Positions 20,066 through 28,272 of a stretch of DNA of 64,000 bases are shown piece by piece (position 1 is the first letter of the stretch; each line of letters begins with the position of its first letter). Origin of the DNA: Thermoanaerobaculum sp. (lineage in GTDB: Bacteria > Acidobacteriota > Thermoanaerobaculia > Multivoradales > UBA5704); the NCBI GenBank assembly GCA_021154885.1, contig JAJKHS010000126.1:62001-126000 (forward strand). Reading direction: 5' to 3'. The position numbers were made by a program, and so were the translations under genes. The notes beneath the pieces are model-generated. The model was not told the origin of the DNA. It did not search any database and was given only the letters and a program-made list of their open reading frames with translations.

Positions 20066-21337
20066 ATGGGGAGACTTGGCTGGCCGCTCATAGCGGGTGT
20101 TCTACTTCTGGTGGCCGTCGTGCCCGGCAGGGCTCAAAGTGCGTGCAGCTTGACCCAGCTCACCAACACGACAGGCAGTAGCTTCTTCAATTTCTTCCCT
20201 GCGTTCAATGCCGCCGGCAACCGGATCGTCTTCAACTCTAGTGCCGACCTCGTGGGCAGCAATGGTGATGGTGGCGTCGAAGCCTTCCTGTGGGATGCCT
20301 CAATCGGCTTTACTCAGATCACCAACGTCAACAGCGCTTTGAGCGTTACTCCCTCGATCAACGCTGCCGGCTCCCGCGTTGCTTTCCAATCCAATACCAA
20401 CCCCTTGGGCACCAATGGCGATGGGAATTTTGAGATCTTCCTCTGGGACGCCTCCACCGGCTTGATCCAGATCACCAATACCACCAAGGGGAATAGCGCC
20501 ACTCCTAAGATCAACGCCGCCGGAAACCGGATCGCCTTCCAATCGACCGCCGACCTCACAGGCAACAACAGCGACGGGAGCCTTGAGGTCTTTCTCTGGG
20601 ACTCCTCGACAGGCTTCACTCAAATAACCGACTCCGTCGACGGGAAAAGCAGCTTTGCACCCGCGATCAATGCCAGCGGTGATCGGATTGCTTTCGAGTC
20701 CGACGCCGACCCTTTGGGCGGCAACGGTGATGGCAACTTCGAGATCTTTCTTTGGGATGCCTCCAACGGCCTCACTCAGATCACCAACACGACCAGCGGA
20801 GGCAGCTTCTTTCCCGCGATCAACGCCGCCGGCAACCGGATCGCTTTTCAATCCATTGCCGACCTCGTCGGCACCAACAGCGAGGGGAACAATGAGGTCT
20901 TTCTCTGGGACTCCGCGACAGGCTTCACCCAGATCACCAACACCGTGAGCGCGAACAGCTCGACGGTTTCGATCGATGCCGCTGGCAACCGGATCACCTT
21001 CCAGTCCAATGGCGACCTTCTGGGCAACGGCAGTAACGGCGTCGAAATCTTTCTCTGGGACGCCTCCGGCGGCCTGACTCAGGTCACCAACAGCAACGCG
21101 GACAGCTTCTTCCCCGTGATCGCCGCCGCCGGCAACCGGATCGCCTTCTCCTCCTCTGCCAACTTCTCGGGCAACAACAGCGATGGGAATAGCGAGCTCT
21201 TCCTGGCCTCCTGCCCGCAGTCCGTGGCAGAAGTTCCAGCGGTCTCGTCGCTCGGCCTGGGGGTCCTGGCCACCCTTCTGGGCCTTGCCGCTGCCTGGAC
21301 ACTCCGAAGGCGACGCGGCCATTATGGCTGTGGCTAA
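20066..21337 (+). CDS. exported TolB/PD40-type beta-propeller protein with C-terminal sorting-like tail
   Basis: A 423-residue protein with a signal peptide (MGRLGWPLIAGVLLLVAVV... RAQS) and GGAGGG ahead of the ATG. The body consists of about eight near-identical blocks of 48-50 residues, each carrying INAAGNRIAFQS, then NGDGNFEIFLWDAS and GLTQITNT, the pattern of a beta-propeller. The C-terminus ends EVPAVSSLGLGVLATLLG, a hydrophobic segment and RRRR, resembling IPTL/PEP-CTERM-type envelope sorting signals. Probably exported and anchored or processed at the cell surface. The acidic NGDGN loops could bind Ca2+. The high internal identity suggests recent expansion of the repeats. Confidence 0.85.
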   Translation: MGRLGWPLIAGVLLLVAVVPGRAQSACSLTQLTNTTGSSFFNFFPAFNAAGNRIVFNSSADLVGSNGDGGVEAFLWDASIGFTQITNVNSALSVTPSINAAGSRVAFQSNTNPLGTNGDGNFEIFLWDASTGLIQITNTTKGNSATPKINAAGNRIAFQSTADLTGNNSDGSLEVFLWDSSTGFTQITDSVDGKSSFAPAINASGDRIAFESDADPLGGNGDGNFEIFLWDASNGLTQITNTTSGGSFFPAINAAGNRIAFQSIADLVGTNSEGNNEVFLWDSATGFTQITNTVSANSSTVSIDAAGNRITFQSNGDLLGNGSNGVEIFLWDASGGLTQVTNSNADSFFPVIAAAGNRIAFSSSANFSGNNSDGNSELFLASCPQSVAEVPAVSSLGLGVLATLLGLAAAWTLRRRRGHYGCG

Positions 21338-21352
21338 ACGGAGGCGATTGAG

Positions 21353-21652
21353 TTGAACCAAGAATATGAAGAGGACGAGAAATTCATCGAGCGCCGCGAC
21401 TATGTCGTTCTGGCGATACCGTGGCTCGCCGCCCTCGTCTACTGGCGAGTGCTTGCGGCGACTCGACATCTGGAGGACATTGGGACACCGTTGATCGTAT
21501 TGACCCTTGGCGCCTTTGCCGCCTTGATTGCTCTTGGTGTAGGTCTCTACGGAGCAAGGGGGCGCAGACTGCGCTTGGCGCTCGCTTGGACCGTCTCCAC
21601 TCTTGGAGCGTGGGCATGTCTGGAGCTCGTTCTTGGCTCTGTCTTTCCCTAG
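21353..21652 (+). CDS. small membrane protein, unknown function
   Basis: A 99-residue protein starting at TTG 21,353 with GGAGG about 10 nt upstream and only 15 bp after the propeller gene, so likely co-transcribed. It has an acidic N-terminus (NQEYEEDEKFIERRD) and three predicted membrane segments (YVVLAIPWLAALVYWRVL, PLIVLTLGAFAALIALGVGL, LALAWTVSTLGAWACLELV), separated by a basic loop GARGRRLR. I do not recognise the family. It could assist handling or anchoring of the neighbouring propeller protein; this is only inferred from spacing. Confidence 0.6.
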   Translation: MNQEYEEDEKFIERRDYVVLAIPWLAALVYWRVLAATRHLEDIGTPLIVLTLGAFAALIALGVGLYGARGRRLRLALAWTVSTLGAWACLELVLGSVFP

Positions 21653-22001
21653 AGTAAGAGCCGGCAGGGCGCGGTCTCGTTACTCCCTCGTCCCTGAGCT
21701 CGCTGCCTCGGGAGCATAGCGAAGAAGCATTACCTGGTAGGGGAAAAAATGGCCGGCGTCAACTATTCCTGTGCGGCGGCGACAATTAGAACTGTGCAGT
21801 CTTCCTCTCTCCTCCCCTCGCCGTCGCGGGGGCCGGTGGGCTGTGGGAAACGCGTAGCGTTTTCCAAGGGGTGTGGGAGGGTGCCGGGGGGCGGGTGGGG
21901 GCGGCAGCCTTCCATACCCCGGCAGACCGCCGGCCGGGGTGATGGGGGTGCCGGGGGAAGAGGGGGCGTTTTCCACAGGAGACCTGCGGAAAATTCGCGG
22001 T

Positions 22002-22766
22002 TCATGGCGCCTCCGGCTTGCCCGAGCGGCTTTTGGCCGCTTCGGCGCGGTAGCTCGGCCCCGCCAACTCGAGGATGACGGCGTGATGGACGATCCGGTC
22101 GATGGCGCAGGCCGTCGTCATCGGGTCCTGGAAGATCTTGTCCCACTCTGAAAAGACCAGGTTGGAGGTGATCAGCACGCTGCGGCGCTCGTAGCGCTCG
22201 GCCAGGAAGGTGAAGAGCACCTCCATCTCGGCGCGACCCTGCTGGACGTAGCCGAGGTCGTCGAGGATGACGGCGTCGAAGTGGTCGAGCCGTCGCAAGG
22301 TGGCCTCCAGATCGAGGTTTTGTTTGGCGGTCAGCAGGCGCTGTACGAGCTTGAAGGTGGGCACGAAGAGCACCGTGTAGCCGCGCTGGATGAGCTCGTG
22401 GCCGATGGCGCAGACCAGGTGGGTCTTGCCGCGTCCCGGCAGGCCGAAGGCGAGGAGATTCTCGGCCCGGTCGACGAAGCCGCCCTCACAGAGAGTAGGT
22501 ACGCTACGGCGTATTGACGCTGGAAGGCGGGGCAGATCGAGGGTGGAGAGCCTCTTGTCCTGCGGCAGGCCGCTCTGCCGCAGCAGGCGCTCAATACGGC
22601 GGCCCCTTCGATCCTCGATCTCGATCTCGGCGAGGTGGTGGAGGTAGCGCTCGAAGCCCCACCCTTCGCGCTCAGCTTGCTCGGCAACCGGCGCATAGGC
22701 GCGTACGAAGCCGGGCAGCTTGAGCGAGCGCAGCAGCACGGCGGCGCTTGGCGCCGAGGCGCTCAT
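22002..22766 (-). CDS. istB: IS21-family transposition helper ATPase
   Basis: A 254-residue AAA+ ATPase of family length. Walker A is GLPGRGKTHL, Walker B is AVILDDLGYV, and SVLITSNLVFSEW is the sensor-like block; YGxxRYLxxLxxxE-type N-terminal residues appear as WGFERYLHHLAEIE. It binds target DNA and stimulates the IstA transposase. The start overlaps the istA stop by ATGA (22,763-22,766), the usual coupling in IS21. Note GRGKT instead of the more common GxGKT/S variants, still a functional P-loop. Confidence 0.95.
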   Translation of the reverse strand: MSASAPSAAVLLRSLKLPGFVRAYAPVAEQAEREGWGFERYLHHLAEIEIEDRRGRRIERLLRQSGLPQDKRLSTLDLPRLPASIRRSVPTLCEGGFVDRAENLLAFGLPGRGKTHLVCAIGHELIQRGYTVLFVPTFKLVQRLLTAKQNLDLEATLRRLDHFDAVILDDLGYVQQGRAEMEVLFTFLAERYERRSVLITSNLVFSEWDKIFQDPMTTACAIDRIVHHAVILELAGPSYRAEAAKSRSGKPEAP

Positions 22767-24241
22767 CGCTGCACCTCGGCGGTCAATAGCTCGTCATAGC
22801 CCGTAAGATCGACAGCCAGAGGAGTGAGCTGCGGCACTTCCGGCTTTCGATCCGACACCAGGGCTTTCACCTCGGTGAAGAGGGGTAGCTGGCCTTGTTC
22901 GAGCAACCGCTCAACGGCCGCCTCGACCTCGTGCTGCAAGGTCGCCGCCGCCAGATGGAGGACCCTCAGATACTCCAGCTCGGCCCGCCTCTCGGGCAGT
23001 TTTGCCGTCAACGCCTCAAGGGCCTTCTCCCACAGCGGGGTCGGAAACAGCGCGTCGCGGTAGCGATAGCGGGCCAAAGCCCAGGGCTTTTTCACCAGCG
23101 ACCAGATGACGTGGCGGTAGTCGATCCGATGTTTGCCCTCGCCCCGCAGGCGCTCGATCACGAGCTGTTTCTGACCGGCATAGTACACCTCCAAATCCAG
23201 GTCGAACACCCGCACCACCAGCCGCTCACCCCGCAGGCGCGGCGGCACCGAGTAGGTGTTTTTCATGACTTGAATCGTGCCGTTCGAGCTGACCCGCACG
23301 TGCAGCTCGCGATAGCGCGGTAGCTGCGCGGCCGTCAGAGGCCGCATGACCGCCAACTCCTCGGCCAGCCACGCCGAGCGTGAGTCGTTGGCCCGGTCGA
23401 CGGTGGTGCTGATGAATGAATCGTATTCGTTGAGCGTCGCGAATTCCCGGCTGCCCCGCAGCAGTAGATGCTGCTCCAGACGCCGCTTCAGCACTCCGTT
23501 GAAGGCCTCCACATCGCCGTTCTGGTTGCTCGCGCCGATGGCGATCGTGCGCGGCTTCATTCCCAGGTGTGCCATCAAATCCCCATACTCGACGTTGAAC
23601 CCCCGCTTGCCGGTGCGCAGGTCATGCGTCGCCGCAGTCGAGTTGTCGGTCTGGTGCCACTGCGGTACCCGGCCCAGACGAAACACAGCAGTCTGGATCC
23701 CGTCGCGAAGCGCCAGCATCGACTCCGAACGGCAAACCACCACCGACTGCCAATTGCTGTACGGCAGCACCGACTGGCACAGCAGGTGCTCGAAGGCCTC
23801 CCCCGCGATTCGAATCCCAAGACCCGCACCGCAGGTGAAGTCGGTCTGCATCGCCTCCCCAGGGCGATGGTTTTGGGGTAGGAAGATCTCACGCGCCGGG
23901 CCGTGCTGAGCGCGCCACTGCTTGACCCGCCGCTGGAAGCTGCGTAGATGCCCCTCGTCGTAGCGCCCCGGCCGGCGCTGCATCAGATCCTCGAACAGCG
24001 CCTTGGCCTCCAACTCCGGCGCCTCCTCCAGACGCGCCGCGATCTTCTCCCAATCCTCAGCGAACGGGTCGGGCCGCGTCCGCCACGCCCGCGGCGACTT
24101 CAGCTCCGAGGGCAGACGATCTGCCCCCAGATACCGCCGACCTGTATTCCGGTGCATCCCGGCCCGCAGCGCTGCCAGACCCACTTGACCGTGCTTGCTC
24201 ATCTCGCTCATCAGCTTCCTCACTTGTGCGTCCTTGACCAA
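22763..24241 (-). CDS. istA: IS21-family DDE transposase
   Basis: A 492-residue transposase. An N-terminal helix-turn-helix (SKHGQVGLAALRAGMHRNTGRRYL) is followed by the DDE catalytic core: Asp in AMQTDFTCG (near residue 134), Asp in HQTDNSTAA (near 200) and Glu in NGDVEAFNGVLKRR (near 250). The C-terminal beta-barrel and helical region binds the terminal repeats. No frameshift or internal stop is present. First gene of the istAB pair; transcription comes from the right end of the element. Confidence 0.95.
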   Translation of the reverse strand: MVKDAQVRKLMSEMSKHGQVGLAALRAGMHRNTGRRYLGADRLPSELKSPRAWRTRPDPFAEDWEKIAARLEEAPELEAKALFEDLMQRRPGRYDEGHLRSFQRRVKQWRAQHGPAREIFLPQNHRPGEAMQTDFTCGAGLGIRIAGEAFEHLLCQSVLPYSNWQSVVVCRSESMLALRDGIQTAVFRLGRVPQWHQTDNSTAATHDLRTGKRGFNVEYGDLMAHLGMKPRTIAIGASNQNGDVEAFNGVLKRRLEQHLLLRGSREFATLNEYDSFISTTVDRANDSRSAWLAEELAVMRPLTAAQLPRYRELHVRVSSNGTIQVMKNTYSVPPRLRGERLVVRVFDLDLEVYYAGQKQLVIERLRGEGKHRIDYRHVIWSLVKKPWALARYRYRDALFPTPLWEKALEALTAKLPERRAELEYLRVLHLAAATLQHEVEAAVERLLEQGQLPLFTEVKALVSDRKPEVPQLTPLAVDLTGYDELLTAEVQR

Positions 24242-24383
24242 TCTCCTGGCTCCTCACGTTGAAGAGCCCGGATTGTGGCCCCTCTGGCGGCGGCCGAAAC
24301 CGCCGCCAGAGGGTACTCAGGTTGCACAGGAATAGTTGTCGTCAGTGCACAGGACTAATTGTCGCTGAGCAGGAGAAGGCTGA

Positions 24384-24572
24384 GGGAGGCGTAGGTGCGC
24401 CCAGAGTGCGCCCAGCCCGATCGCAAAACTCCACTTCGAAGGCCCTGCTTCCATTGAGGACTTCTACGACAGTGCCTACGTGGCCTCGCCGGAGGTTGAC
24501 CTCTTACAGCCCTCTCAAGGATCAATATCTATCTCGGCAATTATGGACAGATCTGGGAAAGTCGTGAAGTAG
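24384..24572 (+). pseudogene. 3' remnant of an unknown gene next to the IS right end
   Basis: The frame ending at 24,572 reads like real protein in its last 51 codons (IAKLHFEGPASIEDFYDSAY, then VASPEVDLLQPSQGSISISA) but has no start codon and begins just 13 bp after the IS terminus. The element or a linked deletion probably removed the 5' part; no matching 5' piece is visible left of the IS. The remaining 24,573-24,701 stretch holds nothing recognisable. Confidence 0.35.
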
Positions 24573-24701
24573 GGCCGGTTGGAGTCCCTGGAATTAGATT
24601 GTTGACTTAATAGACCACGACGATCTGGCCATCAGTAAAATCGGGGTTTCTCAACTGTTTTCACCCTGGGCTGCAGGCGTTTGCGAAAAGGAGCCGCAGG
24701 C

Positions 24702-24833
24702 TCACCAGTTGAAATCCCTGCCGGGAGATTGATCCCGAACATCGCGGAAAATCTCGTCGGGATCGAAGTTGAGTTCCTCGAGGTCGACTCTGAGATTGTC
24801 CCTGGCTTCCGCGATCGAATACGTCTTGACCAT
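24702..24833 (-). CDS. miniature Phd-type antitoxin (internally shortened)
   Basis: A 43-residue reading frame with a near-perfect AAGGAGG seven nt before the ATG. It begins MVKTYSIAEARDNL, the N-terminus of Phd/YefM antitoxins, and ends ELNFDPDEIFRDVRDQSPGR, like an antitoxin C-terminal toxin-binding tail. The central DNA-binding portion (about 30-40 residues in normal family members) is missing, and the join is in frame. It could be a decayed gene or a functional anti-toxin peptide. No cognate RelE/Doc toxin lies downstream on the same strand. It is divergent from the RHH-MazF pair. Confidence 0.55.
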   Translation of the reverse strand: MVKTYSIAEARDNLRVDLEELNFDPDEIFRDVRDQSPGRDFNW

Positions 24834-24947
24834 CCCGGCCTCCTTGCGGCCATTTTAGCGGTTCACGTAAGGGGTGACAATCTTCAGCCTCCGATCCACC
24901 CAACTCCGAAGGTTGCCGGGTACGACCAGCAGTGATACCATAACCTC

Positions 24948-25187
24948 ATGAGCAGCGCCAAGATCGCCATCTCTCTGGACCCACAGGCTCTCAAGCAAGT
25001 CGACCAACTCGTCGAAGGGGGGCTCTTTCCCAGCCGCAGCAAGCTTATCCAGGATGCGGTCGCCGAGAAATTGCAGCGACTGGGGCGGATTCGCCTCGCT
25101 CAGGAATGTGCCAAGCTCAGGCCCCTTGCTGAACGGGCCGCGGCTGAAGAATGGTTCCGGAGCGAGGCCGAATGGCCCGAATACTGA
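24948..25187 (+). CDS. ribbon-helix-helix antitoxin of a MazEF-type pair
   Basis: A 79-residue protein. The N-terminal KIAISLDPQALKQVDQLVE followed by FPSRSKLIQDAVAEKL is the ribbon-helix-helix DNA-binding fold; the C-terminal part (ERAAAEEWFRSEAEWPEY) is acidic and should wrap the toxin. It overlaps the MazF gene by 16 bp, the typical antitoxin-toxin order with translational coupling. It would bind the operon promoter and repress it, more tightly in complex with toxin. Start at ATG 24,948. Confidence 0.85.
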   Translation: MSSAKIAISLDPQALKQVDQLVEGGLFPSRSKLIQDAVAEKLQRLGRIRLAQECAKLRPLAERAAAEEWFRSEAEWPEY

Positions 25188-25510
25188 GAGGCGACATTCT
25201 CTGGGCTGACCTCGATCCTGTCCGTGGCCGCGAGCAGGCCGGCCGGAGACCGGTCCTGGTGCTGAGCCAGGACGTCTTCAACGAGCGCTCGGGCACCGTC
25301 ATTGCGGTCGCGCTCACCAGTCAAGAACCGACCGTCGGCTATCCTCTGGCTCTGGAGGTCCGGTCCGTCCCCCTGCCGAAGCGGTCCTGGGTCAAGATCA
25401 GCCAGATTCGTACGCTCTCCACCGAGCGACTCGGGAATCTCCTCGGGCGTTTGTCTCCCGAAGAGCTCCAGTTAGTGATTGAGGGCTTGAACGAGATCGT
25501 CGGCGATTAG
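25172..25510 (+). CDS. MazF/PemK-family endoribonuclease toxin
   Basis: A 112-residue toxin starting at MARILRGDILWADLDP. Family marks: RGDILWADLDPVRGREQAGRRPVLVLS at the N-terminus with the conserved Arg-Pro, VIAVALTSQEP, and KISQIRTLSTERLG near the C-terminus, covering the catalytic Arg and Thr/Ser. It cleaves single-stranded mRNA at short motifs in the cytoplasm. The ATG at 25,172 lies inside the antitoxin gene; the longer frame to 25,151 adds residues outside the fold. The protein appears intact. Confidence 0.9.
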   Translation: MARILRGDILWADLDPVRGREQAGRRPVLVLSQDVFNERSGTVIAVALTSQEPTVGYPLALEVRSVPLPKRSWVKISQIRTLSTERLGNLLGRLSPEELQLVIEGLNEIVGD

Positions 25511-25576
25511 GTGCCAGACCGCCGCCCGCCCCCGCCCTTCCCCCCGCCCCCTCCCTTCCGATATGCTGGGTTCTCG

Positions 25577-26464
25577 ATGTCTGAACCCGAAGCACCCCCA
25601 CGCCAGCAAGTGTCCGCAGAGCCCGAAGAGACCGGGAGCTCCGCGCTCCGGTCGTTCCTGGGGCTGTTCGTGGTCCCTCTCCTGGTGGTCATCCTCTGTG
25701 TGGCCGTGTTCATCGGGTTCGGCTGGATCGCCTATGACAAGCAGTCCACCACGGATTACTTGAACGACCTCCAGTCGTGGTGGAAGCCGCGGCGGGTGCA
25801 GGCGGCGTATGAGCTGTCCAAGATTCTGGTCGCCGATCCCAAGGCGCTGGACGAGGAGCCGGGGGCCAGGAAAGAGGTGCGCCGGCTGTTCCAGGAGGCC
25901 AAGGAGCCGGAGATGCGCCAGTACCTGGCGCTGGTCCTCGGCCGGACGCACGACCGCGAGGCCGTGCCCCTCCTCGTCGAGGCGCTGAAGGACGCGGACG
26001 ACAAGACGCGCATCTACGTCCTCTGGGCCCTGGGCACGCTGGGCGACCCCGGCGCCCGGAGCGCGCTCGAGGGCGCGCTCGCGGACCCCGACCCGGGGCT
26101 GCGCAAGACCGCCGCCTTCGCCCTCGGCGAGCTCGGCGACCGCGCCGCCGTGCCGCGTCTCACCGCCGCCCTCGACGACGCCGTGGCCGACGTGCGCTGG
26201 AACGCCGCCCTCGCCCTCGCTCGCATGAAGAGCGACGCCGGCGCGCCGGTGCTGGAGACCATGGTGGACCGCCGTCTCCTCGCCCAGGTGCCGGACATCA
26301 CGCGCGAGCAGCAGGACGACGCTATGATCAGCAGCATTCAGGCCCTGGCCGCCGTGGGCGGGGCGAAGTACCGGTCCACTTTCGACCGGCTGGCCGCGGC
26401 GGATCCGAGCCTCAAGGTCCGCCAGGCGGCGATCGAGGCGCGGCGGGAGGTGGAGAGGCGTTGA
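25577..26464 (+). CDS. membrane-anchored HEAT-repeat protein
   Basis: A 295-residue protein. A Pro/Glu-rich cytoplasmic N-terminus of 25 residues precedes one membrane helix (LFVVPLLVVILCVAVFIGFG). The rest has five or six HEAT/PBS-lyase-like repeats, for example REAVPLLVEALKDADDKTR, ARSALEGALADPDPGLR and AVPRLTAALDDAVADVRWN. HEAT arrays act as binding scaffolds. It lies 122 bp before the Rieske gene on the same strand and could help assemble or regulate the bc complex; this is inferred from position. ATG 25,577 was chosen as the first plausible start; the frame upstream is a low-complexity Pro tract. Confidence 0.78.
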   Translation: MSEPEAPPRQQVSAEPEETGSSALRSFLGLFVVPLLVVILCVAVFIGFGWIAYDKQSTTDYLNDLQSWWKPRRVQAAYELSKILVADPKALDEEPGARKEVRRLFQEAKEPEMRQYLALVLGRTHDREAVPLLVEALKDADDKTRIYVLWALGTLGDPGARSALEGALADPDPGLRKTAAFALGELGDRAAVPRLTAALDDAVADVRWNAALALARMKSDAGAPVLETMVDRRLLAQVPDITREQQDDAMISSIQALAAVGGAKYRSTFDRLAAADPSLKVRQAAIEARREVERR

Positions 26465-26475
26465 CGCACCAGGGC

Positions 26476-26505
26476 TTGACACCCTCCTTGGGTTTCGCTT
26501 AGAAA
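26476..26505 (+). promoter_or_regulatory. candidate promoter of the cytochrome bc operon
   Basis: TTGACA (26,476-26,481), an 18-bp spacer and TAGAAA (26,500-26,505) form a sigma70-like promoter about 80 bp before the Rieske ATG. Downstream, GATGTAGNCCAAG occurs twice with 22-bp spacing (near 26,528 and 26,550), a possible operator. Confidence 0.4.
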
Positions 26506-26586
26506 AACCCCCTCTAGGTACCAGGTATGGATGTAGCCCAAGAATGTAAGCAGATGTAGGCCAAGCAATGCTACGAAAGGGTCCCA

Positions 26587-27465
26587 ATGGCTGACGAACC
26601 CAACCAGGACGGTCGCGCGTCCGAACCTGACGGCCCGGCGGATTCCGCGCCGGGAGCTCCGGCCGCGACCTCCGAGACGTTCAAGGCACCGCCGTCTCCG
26701 CAGCCCGTGGCCGAGGCGCCGGCGGTCGCCGGAGGTACCAACGCGCCGCGCGTGACCCAGCCGCCCGGCGACGCGGCCCCCGCGAAGGCCGCCCTCCCCG
26801 CCGCGGCTGCCGCGGAAAAAGCCGCGCCGAAGCCGGCCCCCGCTGCCGTTGCGGCTGCCGCCGCGGCGACCGGCACCGCTGCCGCCAGCGGCACGGAGAA
26901 GGCTCCGCCCCCCGCCGCCAAGCCCGCGCCGGCGGCCCGGCCTGCCGCCGCCGCTGCGGCCGCCGCCGCGGACGGCGTCACCCGCCGCGGCTTCTTCTCC
27001 TGGGCCGCCGTGGCCTGGGTGGGCTTCACGGTGGCCATCGGCGGCTGCGTCACGGCCATGGGGCGGTTCATGTTCCCCAACGTGCTCTTCGAGCCGCCCA
27101 CCAGCTTCAAGGTCGGCAGGCCCGAGGACTTCCAGGCCGGCGTGGTGGACACCCGCTTCGTCGACAAGTACGGCGTCTGGATCGTCCACGACGGCGGCCG
27201 GATCTACGCCCTGATCGCCATCTGCACCCACCTCGGCTGTCCGCCGGCGTGGCTGGACACGCAGAACAAGTTCAAGTGCCCCTGCCACGGCAGCGGCTAC
27301 TACAAGAGCGGCGTCAACTTCGAGGGGCCGACGCCCCGGCCGCTCGAGCGCGCCCACATCTTCATCAGCCCCGACGACGGCCAGATCGTCGTCGACAAGT
27401 CCCAGAAGTTCCAGTACGAGCTGGGCCAGTGGGAAGACCCCAACGCTTTCATCCCGGCTGCCTGA
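26587..27465 (+). CDS. Rieske iron-sulfur protein of the cytochrome bc complex
   Basis: A 292-residue protein. The first 130 residues are an Ala/Pro-rich, low-complexity extension not found in standard Rieske subunits. Then TRRGFFSWAAVAWVGFTVAI gives a twin-arginine-like, uncleaved membrane anchor, and the C-terminal domain binds the 2Fe-2S cluster through CTHLGC and CPCHGSGY. It carries electrons from quinol to cytochrome c, with the cluster outside the cytoplasmic membrane. First gene of a tight operon (15 bp to cytochrome b). The long N-terminal tail is cytoplasmic and its role is unknown. Confidence 0.93.
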   Translation: MADEPNQDGRASEPDGPADSAPGAPAATSETFKAPPSPQPVAEAPAVAGGTNAPRVTQPPGDAAPAKAALPAAAAAEKAAPKPAPAAVAAAAAATGTAAASGTEKAPPPAAKPAPAARPAAAAAAAAADGVTRRGFFSWAAVAWVGFTVAIGGCVTAMGRFMFPNVLFEPPTSFKVGRPEDFQAGVVDTRFVDKYGVWIVHDGGRIYALIAICTHLGCPPAWLDTQNKFKCPCHGSGYYKSGVNFEGPTPRPLERAHIFISPDDGQIVVDKSQKFQYELGQWEDPNAFIPAA

Positions 27466-27480
27466 CCACGAAGAGGACTC

Positions 27481-28260
27481 ATGATCGAGAACTTGTCGAA
27501 GAGCATCACCAAGTCCCAGATCTGGAAGTCCATCTTCCGGGTGGGCATCCCGACGGATAACCGCAAGCGCGCCCTGGCCATGCTGGGCAACGTGGTGCTC
27601 CACCTGCATCCGATCAAGGTGAAGAAGTCCGGCATCCGGATGAGCTACACCTGGTGCATGGGGGGCACGGCGTTCTTCCTCTTCCTGGTGGAGACGATCA
27701 CCGGCCTGCTGCTGATGTTCTACTACCGGCCGACGGTGGAGTACGCCTTCGTCGACATCGTCGACCTGCGCGAGGCCGCGGCCTTCGGCATCATGCGCGA
27801 GCTGCACCGCTGGGGCGCTCACGCCATGGTGATCGCCGTCTGGCTGCACATGTTCCGGGTGTTCATGACCGGCTCGTACAAGCCGCCCCGCGAGTTCAAC
27901 TGGAACGTCGGCGTCATCCTGCTGGTGCTGACGCTGCTGCTCTCCTTCACCGGCTACCTGCTGCCATGGGACCAGCTCGCCATCTGGGCCATCACCGTCG
28001 GCTCGAACATGGCCCGGGCAACGCCCCTGTTAGGCAACGAGGGACCGGGTGCCGCCTTCCTGAAACTGGGAGGGCAACGTTTGATCCACGCCGGCAGCGA
28101 CGCCCGCTTCGCCCTCATCGGCGGCCGCACGATCGGCGGCGCGACGCTCATCCGCTTCTACGTCCTCCACTGCGTGGGCATCCCGCTGGTGGCGGCCTTC
28201 CTCATCGCCGTGCACTTCTGGCGCGTCCGCAAGGACGGCGGCATCTCGGGACCGATGTAG
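27481..28260 (+). CDS. cytochrome b N-terminal subunit (cyt b6-like)
   Basis: A 259-residue integral membrane protein. It carries four haem-ligand histidines in two helices (ELHRWGAHAMVIAVWLHMF and LHCVGIPLVAAFLIAVHFW), the quinol-site GYLLPWDQLAIWA block and MSYTWCMGGTAFFLFLVETI. The length and the split from the C-terminal half resemble cytochrome b6/b of b6f-like complexes rather than one-piece cytochrome b. It oxidises quinol and passes electrons across two b haems. Between Rieske and the second cytochrome b subunit, spacing 12-15 bp. Confidence 0.93.
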   Translation: MIENLSKSITKSQIWKSIFRVGIPTDNRKRALAMLGNVVLHLHPIKVKKSGIRMSYTWCMGGTAFFLFLVETITGLLLMFYYRPTVEYAFVDIVDLREAAAFGIMRELHRWGAHAMVIAVWLHMFRVFMTGSYKPPREFNWNVGVILLVLTLLLSFTGYLLPWDQLAIWAITVGSNMARATPLLGNEGPGAAFLKLGGQRLIHAGSDARFALIGGRTIGGATLIRFYVLHCVGIPLVAAFLIAVHFWRVRKDGGISGPM

Positions 28261-28272
28261 GGGGAGGGAGCC

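Larger units (their letters stand above)
21750..24371. mobile_element. complete IS21-family insertion sequence (2622 bp)
   Basis: The ends align as TG followed by an 8-nt-offset GCGNCAANTANTCCTGTGC at both termini. Each end carries two copies of this 19-bp repeat: 21,756-21,774 and 21,779-21,797 on the left; 24,347-24,365 and 24,324-24,342 (inverted) on the right, the multiple terminal repeat layout of IS21. Inside are istA and istB on the minus strand. The flanks (GGGAAAAAA and GGAGAAGGC) do not form a clear target duplication. Both genes look intact, so the element may be active. The 21,653-21,749 flank shows no gene. Confidence 0.9.

Noticed and set aside
21736-24386. target-site duplication of the IS21 element
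   Set aside because: Left flank GGGAAAAAA and right flank GGAGAAGGC share no exact 4-8 bp repeat next to the TG ends.
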